A DNA stretch of 64,000 nt from Hymenobacter jeongseonensis. Lineage in GTDB: Bacteria > Bacteroidota > Bacteroidia > Cytophagales > Hymenobacteraceae. Under the pieces are notes generated by a model that was not told where the DNA came from, ran no database searches, and was given only the letters and a program-made list of their open reading frames with translations. Positions 27,296-35,871 of the stretch are shown here, one piece after another (positions within the stretch are counted from its first letter, which is position 1; every line of letters starts with the position of its first letter). The position numbers were made by a program, and so were the translations under genes. The stretch is taken from positions 62,001 to 126,000 of the forward strand of contig NZ_JADQDQ010000007.1 of the NCBI RefSeq assembly GCF_015694725.1, read 5' to 3'.

Positions 27296-28123
27296 ATGAA
27301 AATTTCCGCTTATTTCCTGGCCGCCCTCTGTTCCGGCGCCCTCTTGCTGAGCAGCTGCAACCGCGACCAAGCCGCTGATACCACCACCACGGATACCGCC
27401 GCGGCCGATACCATGGCCGCCGGCATGGACCACTCGGCAATGGACCATTCGGCCATGGGGCACGCGGCCACGGACGCCGCCAACCCCTCGCCCCTGCTGG
27501 TGGCTATGAATGACATGATGGCCAAAATGGAAGCCGTCAAGATGAAGGGCAACGCCGACCACGACTTTGCGAACCACATGCTGCAGCACCACAAGGGCGC
27601 CGTGGCCATGGCCGACCTGGAGCTGCGCGACGGCAAAGACGCCACCATGCGCCGCATGGCCGAGAAAATAAAGGCCGACCAACTCAAGGAAATCAGCGAG
27701 CTGCAAGCCGCGGCCGAACGCCTCGACCGCGCGCCCGCCAACTACAAACCCCAAGACCCGAGCGACCCGTTCGCCAGCAAAATGAAGGCGTTGATGACGA
27801 GCATGATGCAGAACATGCCGGCCCCGGCCACCGACCCGGACCTGAATTTCAACCAGCTCATGACCGTGCACCACCAAAGCGCCGTGGACATGGCCCAGGC
27901 CGAGTTGGCCCACGGCACGGACACGCGCCTCAAGGAAATGACGCAAAAAATGCTGACTCAGCAGCAGAAGGAAATCCAGCAATTCAAGGCCTGGTATGCC
28001 AAAAAAGCGCCAGCCAAAGCCGTGAGTGCGGCTTATACCTGCCCTATGAACTGCGAAGGCAGCGCCAGCACCAAGCCCGGCGATTGCCCCAAATGCGGCA
28101 TGGCCCTGGTGAAAAAGTCATAA
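27296..28123 (+). CDS. DUF305 lipoprotein with C-terminal heavy-metal-binding domain
   Basis: The 275-residue lipoprotein (lipobox LSSC, Cys21) begins with a Met/His-rich segment (MDHSAMDHSAMGH), a typical Cu(I)/Ag(I)-binding pattern. Two DUF305 four-helix units follow: NHMLQHHKGAVAMADLEL near residues 97-114 and MTVHHQSAVDMAQAEL near 189-204, each with His-His and Met. The C terminus is an HMBD motif, YTCPMNCEG then CPKCGMALV. The combination of Met-His repeats, two DUF305 units and HMBD points to periplasmic copper or silver binding. It sits between another HMBD lipoprotein and the TolC-like channel gene and is probably part of the same operon. DUF305 proteins are family-known copper-associated proteins without a defined enzymatic activity. 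Confidence 0.88.
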   Translation: MKISAYFLAALCSGALLLSSCNRDQAADTTTTDTAAADTMAAGMDHSAMDHSAMGHAATDAANPSPLLVAMNDMMAKMEAVKMKGNADHDFANHMLQHHKGAVAMADLELRDGKDATMRRMAEKIKADQLKEISELQAAAERLDRAPANYKPQDPSDPFASKMKALMTSMMQNMPAPATDPDLNFNQLMTVHHQSAVDMAQAELAHGTDTRLKEMTQKMLTQQQKEIQQFKAWYAKKAPAKAVSAAYTCPMNCEGSASTKPGDCPKCGMALVKKS

Positions 28124-28219
28124 CCGTCGCTGGGCATTTCGGACCTCCTGCCGCTGGGGTTTTGGAGCGCCCACCGATGGCTATGGCCAAAGCACGACGA
28201 GCAAATTTTAGCTGAGAGT

Positions 28220-29446
28220 ATGAAGTATTTTGGAGTGACCTGGTTGGTGCTGGCGCTGCTGCTGAGCGGCGCAGCGGCGCACGCGCAAACCGCCGTCGTC
28301 AGCCTCGACAGCGCCGAAGCCGTGACGCTGCGTCGCCATCCGCGCCTGCGGCAGTCGGACCAGGAGATTGCGGAGCAGCGTGCCCTCAAGCGCGGCGCTT
28401 TCGCGCCGGCCAACCCGGATTTCCTGTTTGCGGCGCCCACGGGCGAGATGTGGGCGCCCGGCGTGGTCCAAACCATCGACTTGCCGAACGTGTACCGGCG
28501 GCAGGCGCAGGTGGCGCAAGCCGGCATCGGTTTGGCCGAGCGCGGCCGTGAGGTGAGCCGGGCCAGCGTGCTGCGCGACACCCGCCTGGCCTATCTGAAC
28601 CTGCAATTTGCCGAAGCTCAGGTGCGGCAGCTCACCTACCAGGACAGCCTTTTTCGGTCCCTGCGCCTGGCCACCGACCGGCTGTTTGCGGCCGGCGAAG
28701 TCACCTCGCTGCAGCGCATCAGCACCGATGCCGAAGCCCGGCAGGTAACTGTGCTGCTGCAACAAGCCACCGAAGACCGGCGCGCCGCGCAGCGCCGCTT
28801 GGGCCTGTTGCTGGGCCGGCCCACCGCCCCGCTCGCCACCAGCACCGACCTGCGCCAAAGTGGCCCCGCGCTGGCCCAAACCGGTGCCGCGCTGCTCGGC
28901 GGTCTGCCCGCCGACGACAGCAGCGCCCTGGTGCAAAGCCCCGCCCTGGCCTACGCCACCCAAAACGTAGCGCTGAGCCAGTCGGGCATCAGTTTGGTGC
29001 GGGCCCGGCGCACGCCGGCCCTGACACTGGGTTACCAAAACCAGGGCTTTGAAAACTCTCCCATCCGCTACCGCTTCCAGTTTGGCGTATCGGTTCCCGT
29101 CTGGTTCTGGACCTACCGCGCCCAGCTACAGGCGGCCACGGCCCGCACGCAAGCCGCCGGCTACCAGCTGCAAACCCAGCGCCTGGAGCTGGGCAGCCAG
29201 TACCAGCAGGCCCTGGCCGATAGCCGCAAGTTCTCAACCTCGCTGGCATACTACGAGCAGACGGGACTTCCGCAGTCAGCGGCCATCATCAGCCAGTCGC
29301 AGCGGTTGTTTCGGGCGGGGGAAATCAGCTACCTGGTTTTGATACAGAGTTTGAATCAGGCCTTCACCATTCAGAATACTTACTTGACCACCATCCGCGA
29401 CTACCGGCAGGCCTTGGTGGAACTTAACTACCTACGGGGTCAATAA
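28220..29446 (+). CDS. TolC/CusC-like outer membrane efflux protein
   Basis: The 408-residue protein has a signal peptide (LLLSGAAAHAQ) and two long helical repeats of the outer membrane efflux protein family: RHPRLRQSDQEIAEQRALKRGAF with RASVLRDTRLAYLNLQFAEAQVRQL, and later LQAATARTQAAGYQLQTQRLELGSQYQQALADS. It ends in the usual RAGEISYLVLIQSLNQAF ... DYRQALVELNYLRG block. Such proteins form the outer-membrane channel of tripartite pumps. It is followed, one base after the stop, by a small His-rich protein gene and then the adaptor and pump genes, so it should be the channel of this RND system. It is somewhat short for the family, as CzcC-type members of Bacteroidota often are. Confidence 0.9.
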   Translation: MKYFGVTWLVLALLLSGAAAHAQTAVVSLDSAEAVTLRRHPRLRQSDQEIAEQRALKRGAFAPANPDFLFAAPTGEMWAPGVVQTIDLPNVYRRQAQVAQAGIGLAERGREVSRASVLRDTRLAYLNLQFAEAQVRQLTYQDSLFRSLRLATDRLFAAGEVTSLQRISTDAEARQVTVLLQQATEDRRAAQRRLGLLLGRPTAPLATSTDLRQSGPALAQTGAALLGGLPADDSSALVQSPALAYATQNVALSQSGISLVRARRTPALTLGYQNQGFENSPIRYRFQFGVSVPVWFWTYRAQLQAATARTQAAGYQLQTQRLELGSQYQQALADSRKFSTSLAYYEQTGLPQSAAIISQSQRLFRAGEISYLVLIQSLNQAFTIQNTYLTTIRDYRQALVELNYLRGQ

Positions 29447-29447
29447 C

Positions 29448-30065
29448 ATGAAACAGCTCGTAATGCTACTGCTGGGCCTGTTGCTCATCGGCCCGGCTCA
29501 CGCCCACGGGGGCGAAGACCACGGCGACCACGCCACCGCTGCCACGCCGGGCGGCGCCACTACCTTCTCGGTGGCGGCGCTGTCGGCACAGTTCGAGGTG
29601 CTGCTGCGCTATGAGCCGCTGGAAGGCGGCCAGCCCGCGCACCTGCGCCTGTTCCTGTCCGACTACGCCACCAACGCCCCCATCAAAGGCGCCAAACTCA
29701 CCCTGACCACCCCGGAAGATGCCGCCCTGAAATGGACCGCGACGGAGCAGGAGCCCGGCATTTACATGGTGGAAGGCCAATTCCCAGCCAACAAAACCTA
29801 CAGTTTCGCGGCCAACATCGTGGCCGGCGAACGCGCCGACTTAATGCTGCTTGAAGGCATTGAAGTTGGTGAAAAACTGCCGGTGGCGGCAGCTCCGGCC
29901 ACGGCAGCACCCGGCTTGTTCTCGTCCTGGAAAACCGTGCTGGCCCTGGTGGGCGCTTTTGCGCTCGGCATCGCCCTCACAGCGTGGCTGATGCGGCGCC
30001 GACGTCCGGCGCGGCCCGTTGCTATTTCAAATCCAACTCCTGCAGTCTATGAAAAGCAAGCATAA
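29448..30065 (+). CDS. His-rich, membrane-anchored accessory protein of the RND efflux operon
   Basis: The 205-residue product has a signal peptide ending in AHA, followed at once by a His/Asp/Gly stretch (HGGEDHGDH). A beta-sandwich-like domain of about 110 residues comes next (FEVLLRYEPLEGGQPAHLRLFLSDYATNAPIKGAKL, GIYMVEGQFPANKTYSFAANI), and the C terminus is one membrane helix (TVLALVGAFALGIALTAWLM) with an Arg-rich tail. The domain recalls the N-terminal Ig/YtkA-like domain found on some metal-efflux adaptors, here as a separate anchored protein. The start is one base after the TolC-like stop, and the end overlaps the adaptor gene by 17 bases, so co-translation is likely. I propose a periplasmic metal-binding or assembly role; no characterised family is recognised. 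Confidence 0.72.
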   Translation: MKQLVMLLLGLLLIGPAHAHGGEDHGDHATAATPGGATTFSVAALSAQFEVLLRYEPLEGGQPAHLRLFLSDYATNAPIKGAKLTLTTPEDAALKWTATEQEPGIYMVEGQFPANKTYSFAANIVAGERADLMLLEGIEVGEKLPVAAAPATAAPGLFSSWKTVLALVGAFALGIALTAWLMRRRRPARPVAISNPTPAVYEKQA

Positions 30066-31194
30066 ACTCCTGGCCGCTGCGGCCACGGCCGGACTGGTAT
30101 TGACAGTGCTGCTGCCCCCGCCCGCCGCGGTGCTGGGCCACGATGGCGAAGACCACGGCAACGAGGCCAAAGCCGGCACCGGCGTTGCCCTTACCGACGA
30201 GGTGCTGCTGCCCAAGGAAAGCCAGTTTCTATTCGAAGTGCGCACCAATCTGGCCAGCTACTCTACTACCTACAGCCGGGCTACGCTCTTCGGCAACGTG
30301 TCGGCAGCGGCGGGCGGCGAAGGCCGCATTGTGGTGCCGCAGGCCGGCCGCGTTGTAATTTTGGCGGCGCAGGTGGGCCAAAAGGTAGCGGCCGGGCAAA
30401 CGCTGGCCATCATCGAGCAAACGCTGGATGCCACCCAGCAAATCGGCCTCAGCACCGAGCGGGCCAATGCCCAGGCCGAACTGCGCGCCGCGCAGCAAGA
30501 CTACGCCCGCCTCCAAACCATCGCCGACATCGCCGCCCGTAAGGACGTAGTGGCCGCCGAGCTACGCCTGCGCCAGGCCCGGCAGAACGCCAGTATCTAC
30601 AACGGGCAGGCCCAGCAGCGGCGTGTCAGCATTACTTCGCCCATCGGCGGCACGGTGGACGTGTTTAATCTGGCCGTGGGCCAGCAGGTGAATCAGGGCG
30701 ACGAGCTGTTTCGGGTGCTTAACCCCGGCAAGCTGCGCGTAGAAGCTCAGGTATTTGCCCAGGATTTAGCTAAAATCACGCCCGGCGCGCAGTTTCGAGT
30801 CGAAGGATTGCAGGGACAGGCCAGCGCGCCGGCCCGACTGGTGGTGTTCAGCAACGTGGTGAACCCCGTGAACCAGGCCCGCCAGCTGATTTTGGAACTG
30901 GATGGCGCCGCCGGCAGCCCGTACCGCCCCGGCCAGGCCGTGAACGTACAGGTGCTGGGCCAAAGCGACAGCGGCCAGAAGCAGCTGGTGGTGCCCACTT
31001 CGGCCGTCACCGACCTCAACGGCAAGCCCGTGGTGTTTGTGCACACCGAGCCCGAGCGGTTCAAAATTCGCTACGTGCAGCCCGGCGCCTTCAACGGCCA
31101 GCAAACCGTGCTGCGGCAGGGCGAAGTGAAGGAAAACGACCGGGTGGTGAGCACGGGCACGTATCAGCTCAAGTCCATTTACCTCAACCAATAA
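30049..31194 (+). CDS. RND efflux periplasmic adaptor subunit (CusB/CzcB-like)
   Basis: The ATG at 30049 gives 381 residues with a signal peptide (LLAAAATAGLVLTVLLPPPAAVLG) and, right after it, a His-containing stretch (HDGEDHGNEAK) much like that of the preceding gene product. The core follows the membrane-fusion order: a lipoyl half (GRIVVPQAGRVVILAAQVGQKVAAGQTLAIIEQ), a helical hairpin (AQAELRAAQQDYARLQTIADIAARKDVVAAELRLRQARQN), the second lipoyl half (RVSITSPIGGTVDVFNLAVGQQVNQGDELFRV), then a beta-barrel and a membrane-proximal domain. It should link the RND pump to the TolC-like channel. The start lies within the last codons of the preceding gene. A long inverted repeat separates it from the pump gene. 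Confidence 0.9.
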   Translation: MKSKHKLLAAAATAGLVLTVLLPPPAAVLGHDGEDHGNEAKAGTGVALTDEVLLPKESQFLFEVRTNLASYSTTYSRATLFGNVSAAAGGEGRIVVPQAGRVVILAAQVGQKVAAGQTLAIIEQTLDATQQIGLSTERANAQAELRAAQQDYARLQTIADIAARKDVVAAELRLRQARQNASIYNGQAQQRRVSITSPIGGTVDVFNLAVGQQVNQGDELFRVLNPGKLRVEAQVFAQDLAKITPGAQFRVEGLQGQASAPARLVVFSNVVNPVNQARQLILELDGAAGSPYRPGQAVNVQVLGQSDSGQKQLVVPTSAVTDLNGKPVVFVHTEPERFKIRYVQPGAFNGQQTVLRQGEVKENDRVVSTGTYQLKSIYLNQ

Positions 31195-31204
31195 GCCGAA
31201 CGAC

Positions 31205-31383
31205 AAACTCCCCTCCTTGCCAAGGAGGGGATGTTCGAGCCGCAGGCTCGAACGGGGGTGGTTGCGCTCGTTGCACGATTTTAGAATGACGCCCGAACGA
31301 CTCGTCCCAACTACGCAACCGGCGTAACCACCCCAGTTGCGACTGCAGTCGCAACGTCCCCTCCTTGGTAAGGAGGGGAGTTT
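31205..31383. repeat. Long composite inverted repeat, family 4, inside the efflux operon
   Basis: The outer arms start AAACTCCCCTCCTTGCCAAGG (31205) and end CCTTGGTAAGGAGGGGAGTTT (31383) and pair with each other. Each CCCCTCCTT...AAGGAGGGG unit is also a small hairpin on its own. Inside each arm is a second hairpin, different on the two sides: TTCGAGCCGCAGGCTCGAA on the left and GTTGCGACTGCAGTCGCAAC on the right. It fills most of the 211-base gap between adaptor and pump genes. Confidence 0.85.
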
Positions 31384-31405
31384 CGTTCTTACTTCTCCAT
31401 AGTAA

Positions 31406-34400
31406 ATGCTCGACAACATAATTCGCTTTGCGCTGCAAAACCGCCTGCTGATGCTGGCCTTTGCCGTGGCGTTGCTCGTGGCCGGCTCCTACACGGCCCG
31501 CCAACTGCCCGTGGACGTGCTGCCCGACCTTGACCGGCCCCGCGTGACCGTGTTCCTGGAAACGCCCGGCATGGCTCCCGAGGAAGTAGAAGCCCTGGTG
31601 ACGCTGCCCGTGGAAACGGCCCTGAACGGGGCCACCGGCGTGTCGGCGGTGCGTTCTAATTCGGCCATCGGGCTGGGCATGGTGTTCGTAGAATTTGACT
31701 ACGGCACCGACATTTTCACGGCCCGCCAGATTGTGAGCGAAAAGCTGCAAACCGTGGGCGAGCAGCTTCCCACCGGCATTACGCCGGTGCTGGGGCCCAT
31801 ATCGTCGGTGATGGGGCAGATTATGCTGGTGGGCCTGTCGGGCGGCCCGCAAACCAACGCGGCCGACCTGCGCACGCTGGCCAACTACACCGTGCGCCAG
31901 CGCCTGCTCAGCATTCCGGGCGTGGCCCAGGTCATTCCCATCGGCGGCGACAACCTGCAGTACCAAGTGCTGCTCGACATGGCCCGCCTCAATGCCACGG
32001 GCATCACCGTGAACCAGGTGGAAGAAGCCCTGCGCAGCTCCAACCTCAACACCACCGGCAACTTTTTCGACCGGCAGGGCTCCGAAGTTCTCATCCGCAA
32101 CCTGGGCCGGCTGCGCTCGGTGGCCGATATCGAGAACATCATTGTCGGGTACCGCGAGCAGTCGCCGGTGCGCGTGGCCGACGTGGCCAACGTGGAATTT
32201 GGGGCCCGCTTCAAGCGCGGCGACGGCAGCGTGAACGGCAAGCCAGCCGTCATTCTCAGCATCGAGAAACAGCCCGGCGCGACCACTGTGGGCCTCACCG
32301 CCGCCGTAGAGCAAGCCCTGGTTGAGCTCAAGCCCTCGCTGCCACCAGACGTGCAGGTGAATACCCGCCTATTCAAGCAGTCGGAGTTCATCGAGTCGTC
32401 GATAACGAACGTGGAGGAGGCGCTGCGCGACGGCGCCATTCTGGTCGTCATCGTGCTGTTTGCCTTTTTGCTGAACGTGCGCACCACCTTTATTTCGCTG
32501 GTGGCCATTCCGTTGTCGCTGCTGGTCACGGCGCTGGTCTTTCGCGTAGCGGGCATTTCCATTAACACCATGACGCTGGGCGGCTTGGCCATTGCCATCG
32601 GCGAGCTGGTGGACGATGCCATCGTGGACGTGGAAAACGTGTACCGCCGACTGCGCGAAAACAAGCAGCTGCCCCAGCCACGGCCGGTGCTCAAGGTCAT
32701 CTACGCGGCGTCGAGCGAGGTGCGCAACTCCATCGTGTACGCCACCATTATTGTGGTGCTGGTGTTCCTGCCGCTGTTTGCGCTGGAGGGCATGGAAGGT
32801 CGCATTTTCGCCCCGCTGGGCATTGCTTACATCACCAGCATTGTGGCCTCGCTGTTCGTGTCGCTCACCGTGACGCCGGTGCTGTGCTACTACCTGCTGC
32901 CCAAAATGAAGCAGATGGACCACCCCGAAACCGACGGTGGCTTGGTGCGCTGGCTCAAAAAGAAAGATACCCGCCTGCTGCATTGGGGCCTGCAGCGCCC
33001 CAGACTGGTGCTCACTGCCACGGCGGTGCTCTTCGGAATGGCGGTGGCCATGGTGCCCTTCTTTGGCACCGAGTTTCTGCCGCCCTTCAACGAAGGCTCG
33101 CTCACGGTAAACTTCTCGGCCCCGGCCGGCACCTCGCTCACCGAGTCCAACAAGCTGGGCACGCTGGGCGAAGCGCAAATGCTCAAGATTCCGGAAGTGG
33201 CTTACACCGCCCGCCGCACCGGCCGCGCCGAGCTCGACGAACACGCCGAATCGGTGAACAACTCGGAAATCGAAGTGGCCTTCAAGACCGAAGCCGAGTT
33301 GGAGAAGGAAGGCCGGAAAATGCGCAGCCGCGACGAAATTTTGGCCGATATGCGCCAGAAGCTCGGCCTGATTACGGGCGTGAACGTAAACATTGGCCAA
33401 CCCATTTCCCACCGCCTCGACCACTTGCTGAGTGGCGTGCGGGCCCAGGTGGCCATCAAAGTATTTGGCAACGACTTGCTGGAGCTGCGCCGCTTCGCCA
33501 ACGAGGTGCGCGACGCCGCCAGCACGGTGCCCGGCGTGGTTGACCTACAAGTCGAGAAGCAGGTGCAGATTCCGCAGTTGCTCATCCGGCCCCGCGACGC
33601 GGCCCTGCGCGCCTACGGCATGGAACGCGGCGAAGTGGTGCGCGACCTGGAAACCCTTTTTCAAGGTTCCGTGGTGTCGCAGATGATAGACGGGCAGAAG
33701 CGGTTCGACCTCGTTGTGAAACTGCCCGAAAGCCAGCGCAACGACCTGGCCGCCATCGGCCAAACCCGTATTGAAACCCCCACCGGGGCCCTCATTCCGG
33801 TGAGCCAGGTGGCCGATGTGGTGTACGAGCCCGGCCCGAACACCATCAACCACGAAAACACCCAGCGCCGCATCACCATCTCGCTGAACGTGGCGGAGCG
33901 CGATTTGGGCTCCACGGTGAAGGAGATTCAGGCGAAAGTCGGCCAGCAGGTGAAGCTGGCGCCGGGCTACTACCTCACCTACGGTGGGCAGTTTGAGAGC
34001 CAGCAGTCGGCCTCGCAGAAGATTTTGTGGCTGAGCTTGTTTTCGCTGGCCGGCATCTTCCTGGTGCTGTTTTCGCACTTCAAATCCAGCTACATGGTGG
34101 GCCAGATTATGCTCAACATTCCGCTGGCCCTCATCGGCTCGGTGGTGGCGGTGCTGCTCACAGGCGGCACGTTCAGCATTGCCTCGCTGGTGGGCTTCAT
34201 CACGCTCACGGGCATTGCCTCACGCAACGGCATCATGATGATTTCGCACTACATCCATTTGGTGGAGCACGAAGGCGAAAAGTTTGGCATACCGATGATA
34301 ATTCGGGGCTCGCTCGAACGCCTAGTGCCCGTGCTGATGACGGCCTTGGTAGCTGCGCTGGCGCTGGTGCCGCTCACGCTGGCCAAGGACGCGCCGGGCA

Positions 34401-34627
34401 AGGAAATTCTATATCCGGTAGCTACCGTGATTCTCGGCGGCCTGCTCAGCTCCACTTTCCTCGACATCATCGTGACGCCGGTGGTGTTTTGGCTGGTGGG
34501 CGAAAAAGCCCTGGCCCAGTACTTCGCCGCGCACCAGGAAACCGGCCTCGGCGACCACCCGCAGGAGCTCGACGCGCCGCCGCTCACGCCGCCGTCGGAC
34601 CTAAATCCGGTGCTGCCCGTGCGCTAA
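31406..34627 (+). CDS. Heavy-metal efflux RND pump (CusA/CzcA family)
   Basis: The 1073-residue protein has the RND permease layout: a first membrane helix (MLDNIIRFALQNRLLMLAFAVALLVAG), a large periplasmic loop (residues about 35-330), six helices, a second large loop and six more helices. The heavy-metal branch shows in RQLPVDVLPDLDRPRVTVFLETPGMAPEEVEALVTLPVE and, in the fourth-helix region, GELVDDAIVDVENVYRRL, which carries the Asp and Glu residues used for proton relay. Related pumps export Cu(I)/Ag(I) or Co/Zn/Cd. The Met ligands that would settle the question cannot be aligned by eye, but neighbouring copper-type proteins favour Cu/Ag. It is preceded by the channel and adaptor genes and by an inverted repeat that might uncouple its expression. 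Confidence 0.93.
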   Translation: MLDNIIRFALQNRLLMLAFAVALLVAGSYTARQLPVDVLPDLDRPRVTVFLETPGMAPEEVEALVTLPVETALNGATGVSAVRSNSAIGLGMVFVEFDYGTDIFTARQIVSEKLQTVGEQLPTGITPVLGPISSVMGQIMLVGLSGGPQTNAADLRTLANYTVRQRLLSIPGVAQVIPIGGDNLQYQVLLDMARLNATGITVNQVEEALRSSNLNTTGNFFDRQGSEVLIRNLGRLRSVADIENIIVGYREQSPVRVADVANVEFGARFKRGDGSVNGKPAVILSIEKQPGATTVGLTAAVEQALVELKPSLPPDVQVNTRLFKQSEFIESSITNVEEALRDGAILVVIVLFAFLLNVRTTFISLVAIPLSLLVTALVFRVAGISINTMTLGGLAIAIGELVDDAIVDVENVYRRLRENKQLPQPRPVLKVIYAASSEVRNSIVYATIIVVLVFLPLFALEGMEGRIFAPLGIAYITSIVASLFVSLTVTPVLCYYLLPKMKQMDHPETDGGLVRWLKKKDTRLLHWGLQRPRLVLTATAVLFGMAVAMVPFFGTEFLPPFNEGSLTVNFSAPAGTSLTESNKLGTLGEAQMLKIPEVAYTARRTGRAELDEHAESVNNSEIEVAFKTEAELEKEGRKMRSRDEILADMRQKLGLITGVNVNIGQPISHRLDHLLSGVRAQVAIKVFGNDLLELRRFANEVRDAASTVPGVVDLQVEKQVQIPQLLIRPRDAALRAYGMERGEVVRDLETLFQGSVVSQMIDGQKRFDLVVKLPESQRNDLAAIGQTRIETPTGALIPVSQVADVVYEPGPNTINHENTQRRITISLNVAERDLGSTVKEIQAKVGQQVKLAPGYYLTYGGQFESQQSASQKILWLSLFSLAGIFLVLFSHFKSSYMVGQIMLNIPLALIGSVVAVLLTGGTFSIASLVGFITLTGIASRNGIMMISHYIHLVEHEGEKFGIPMIIRGSLERLVPVLMTALVAALALVPLTLAKDAPGKEILYPVATVILGGLLSSTFLDIIVTPVVFWLVGEKALAQYFAAHQETGLGDHPQELDAPPLTPPSDLNPVLPVR

Positions 34628-34722
34628 TTGGGGACTGGGAATCAGGCTTGATTCATGTGCCTATGGGCCAAATCCTGACCGTTAGAAGCCTAATGCTATA
34701 CCAGCCCCAGCGCACGCTCAGC

Positions 34723-34730
34723 TACTTTTG
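34723..34730 (+). promoter_or_regulatory. Candidate -7 promoter element
   Basis: TACTTTTG lies 56 bases before the ATG of the HMA chaperone gene, in the gap after the RND pump. No clear -33 TTTG accompanies it. Confidence 0.35.
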
Positions 34731-34786
34731 ACTGTTTCTTTTATTTATTGACCCCGCCTGCTTCAGGCACTTCCGCTTTCGCTTTT

Positions 34787-34993
34787 ATGAAAACGCTCCA
34801 ATTCAAAACCAACATCAACTGCAACAACTGCATCCGGGCCGTAACGCCCACGCTGAACGGCGAAAAATCCATCACTTCCTGGCAAGTAGACACAGCCAAC
34901 CCGGATAAAGTCCTGACCGTTACCGGCGATTTAACCGAAGACCAAGTTGTGGCGCTGGTAGAGGAAGCCGGCTTCAAGGCGGAAAAGGCATAA
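34787..34993 (+). CDS. HMA-domain metallochaperone (CopZ-like)
   Basis: The ATG at 34787 gives a 68-residue protein that is one HMA ferredoxin-like domain. LQFKTNINCNNCIRAVTPTLN contains the CxxC metal site (Cys12 and Cys15 in NCNNC), although the usual GMTC Met is replaced by IN. The fold continues with SWQVDTANPDKVLTV and ends EEAGFKAEKA. Such cytoplasmic chaperones carry Cu(I) to P1B ATPases. It closes the metal island, 160 bases after the pump gene, and has its own -7-like element. The missing Met in the loop may shift metal preference or exchange; that is inference. A strong bidirectional terminator follows at 35159. Confidence 0.88.
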   Translation: MKTLQFKTNINCNNCIRAVTPTLNGEKSITSWQVDTANPDKVLTVTGDLTEDQVVALVEEAGFKAEKA

Positions 34994-35039
34994 TTGCCAG
35001 TTTTTCGAGCATGTTGGTGGACTGAGAATATTGGTTTCC

Positions 35040-35136
35040 GTCATGCAGAGCGCCGCGAAGCATCTTGCTCGGGGTAGTAAGCCAATCGTTAGGGTTAGTG
35101 GCAGCACGCGAGATGCTTCGCGGCGCTCTGCATGAC
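35040..35136. repeat. Long inverted repeat, family 1, copy 3
   Basis: Arms beginning GTCATGCAGAGCGCCGCGAAG at 35040 and the complementary end at 35136 are matched over about 30 bases with very few mismatches, around a spacer of about 33 bases. It lies between the convergent HMA chaperone and lipoprotein genes, just before an intrinsic terminator. Confidence 0.88.
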
Positions 35137-35158
35137 CCAATAATATAACTTCCCTAAA

Positions 35159-35198
35159 AAAAGAAGCCCGTTCCAGAGTTGGAACGGGCTTCTTTTTG
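35159..35198. terminator. Bidirectional intrinsic terminator
   Basis: The 18-bp stem AAAAAGAAGCCCGTTCCA (35159-35176) pairs perfectly with TGGAACGGGCTTCTTTTT (35181-35198) around a 4-base loop, with A/T runs on both sides. It lies between convergent genes. Confidence 0.92.
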
Positions 35199-35214
35199 TC
35201 TTGGTAAGCGGTGA

Positions 35215-35871
35215 CTAGAACAGCGGCTTTTTCACCTTGCGGTTGCCGTTTTCGTCGATTTTGATTTTTGTGCCGTCGGCCAGCTTCACTTTACGCGAAC
35301 CGTCGTCGTCCACCTTCACTTTGGCGTCGTTCATGTACTTGGTTTTGCGGTCGCCGTCGCCTTCACGCTCCAGCTTTTTGATGCCCGAGCCCTGGCTTAC
35401 GCTATTGGTGCGGGTGCCGGTGTTAGCCGTGGCCACGCGAGCCGGAGCCACCGAGTACGGGCCGTCGCCGTAGTTGGCGCGGTTGGCCGAGTAGGTGTTG
35501 TAATACTCGGGGTTGTTGAGCGTGGTGCGGACTTCTTCGTCGGCGCGGTCGTTGGCTTCGCGGATGGCGAGGTAGCGGCCCGTGGTGTCGGTGGCGTAGC
35601 GGGTTTCGAGCTCGCCCAAGGTCCGGCCGCGGGTGTAGTAGGTTTTTTCGATGCGCGTCACCACCACGGTGTCGGTCAGTTTGAGGTCTTCGGCCACCCG
35701 GGCGGCGAGGCGGCGGGCGTCGTCACGGGCAGTCACGTCGTCGGTCACGACCACCGCCGTATCCGCGCCAACGGGCGTGGTCGTGGTGGTGGTTTCGGTT
35801 GTTTTTTCTTGTTGGCAAGCGGCGGTGGCCATGGTGGCAGCCACCAGCAGGCTCAGGACTTTGGTATTCAT
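35215..35871 (-). CDS. Hypothetical lipoprotein with Thr-rich linker and repeated Lys/Asp tail
   Basis: The 218-residue product has a lipoprotein signal (ATAAC, Cys19), then a Thr-rich linker (TTETTTTTT). A charged helical middle follows (ARDDARRLAARVAEDLKLTDTVVVTRIEKTYYTRG), and then a flexible Asn/Thr segment. The tail has about three short repeats of the form D/N-G-x-x-K-x-K-x-x-D-x (KYMNDAKVKVDDDGSRKVKLADGTKIKIDENG). The middle part has an Spy/CpxP-like feel (residues for a helical hairpin), but no family is recognised. A perfect 16-bp inverted repeat sits 15 bases upstream of its start and may be an operator or leader hairpin. It converges on the HMA gene across a terminator. Confidence 0.72.
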   Translation of the reverse strand: MNTKVLSLLVAATMATAACQQEKTTETTTTTTPVGADTAVVVTDDVTARDDARRLAARVAEDLKLTDTVVVTRIEKTYYTRGRTLGELETRYATDTTGRYLAIREANDRADEEVRTTLNNPEYYNTYSANRANYGDGPYSVAPARVATANTGTRTNSVSQGSGIKKLEREGDGDRKTKYMNDAKVKVDDDGSRKVKLADGTKIKIDENGNRKVKKPLF

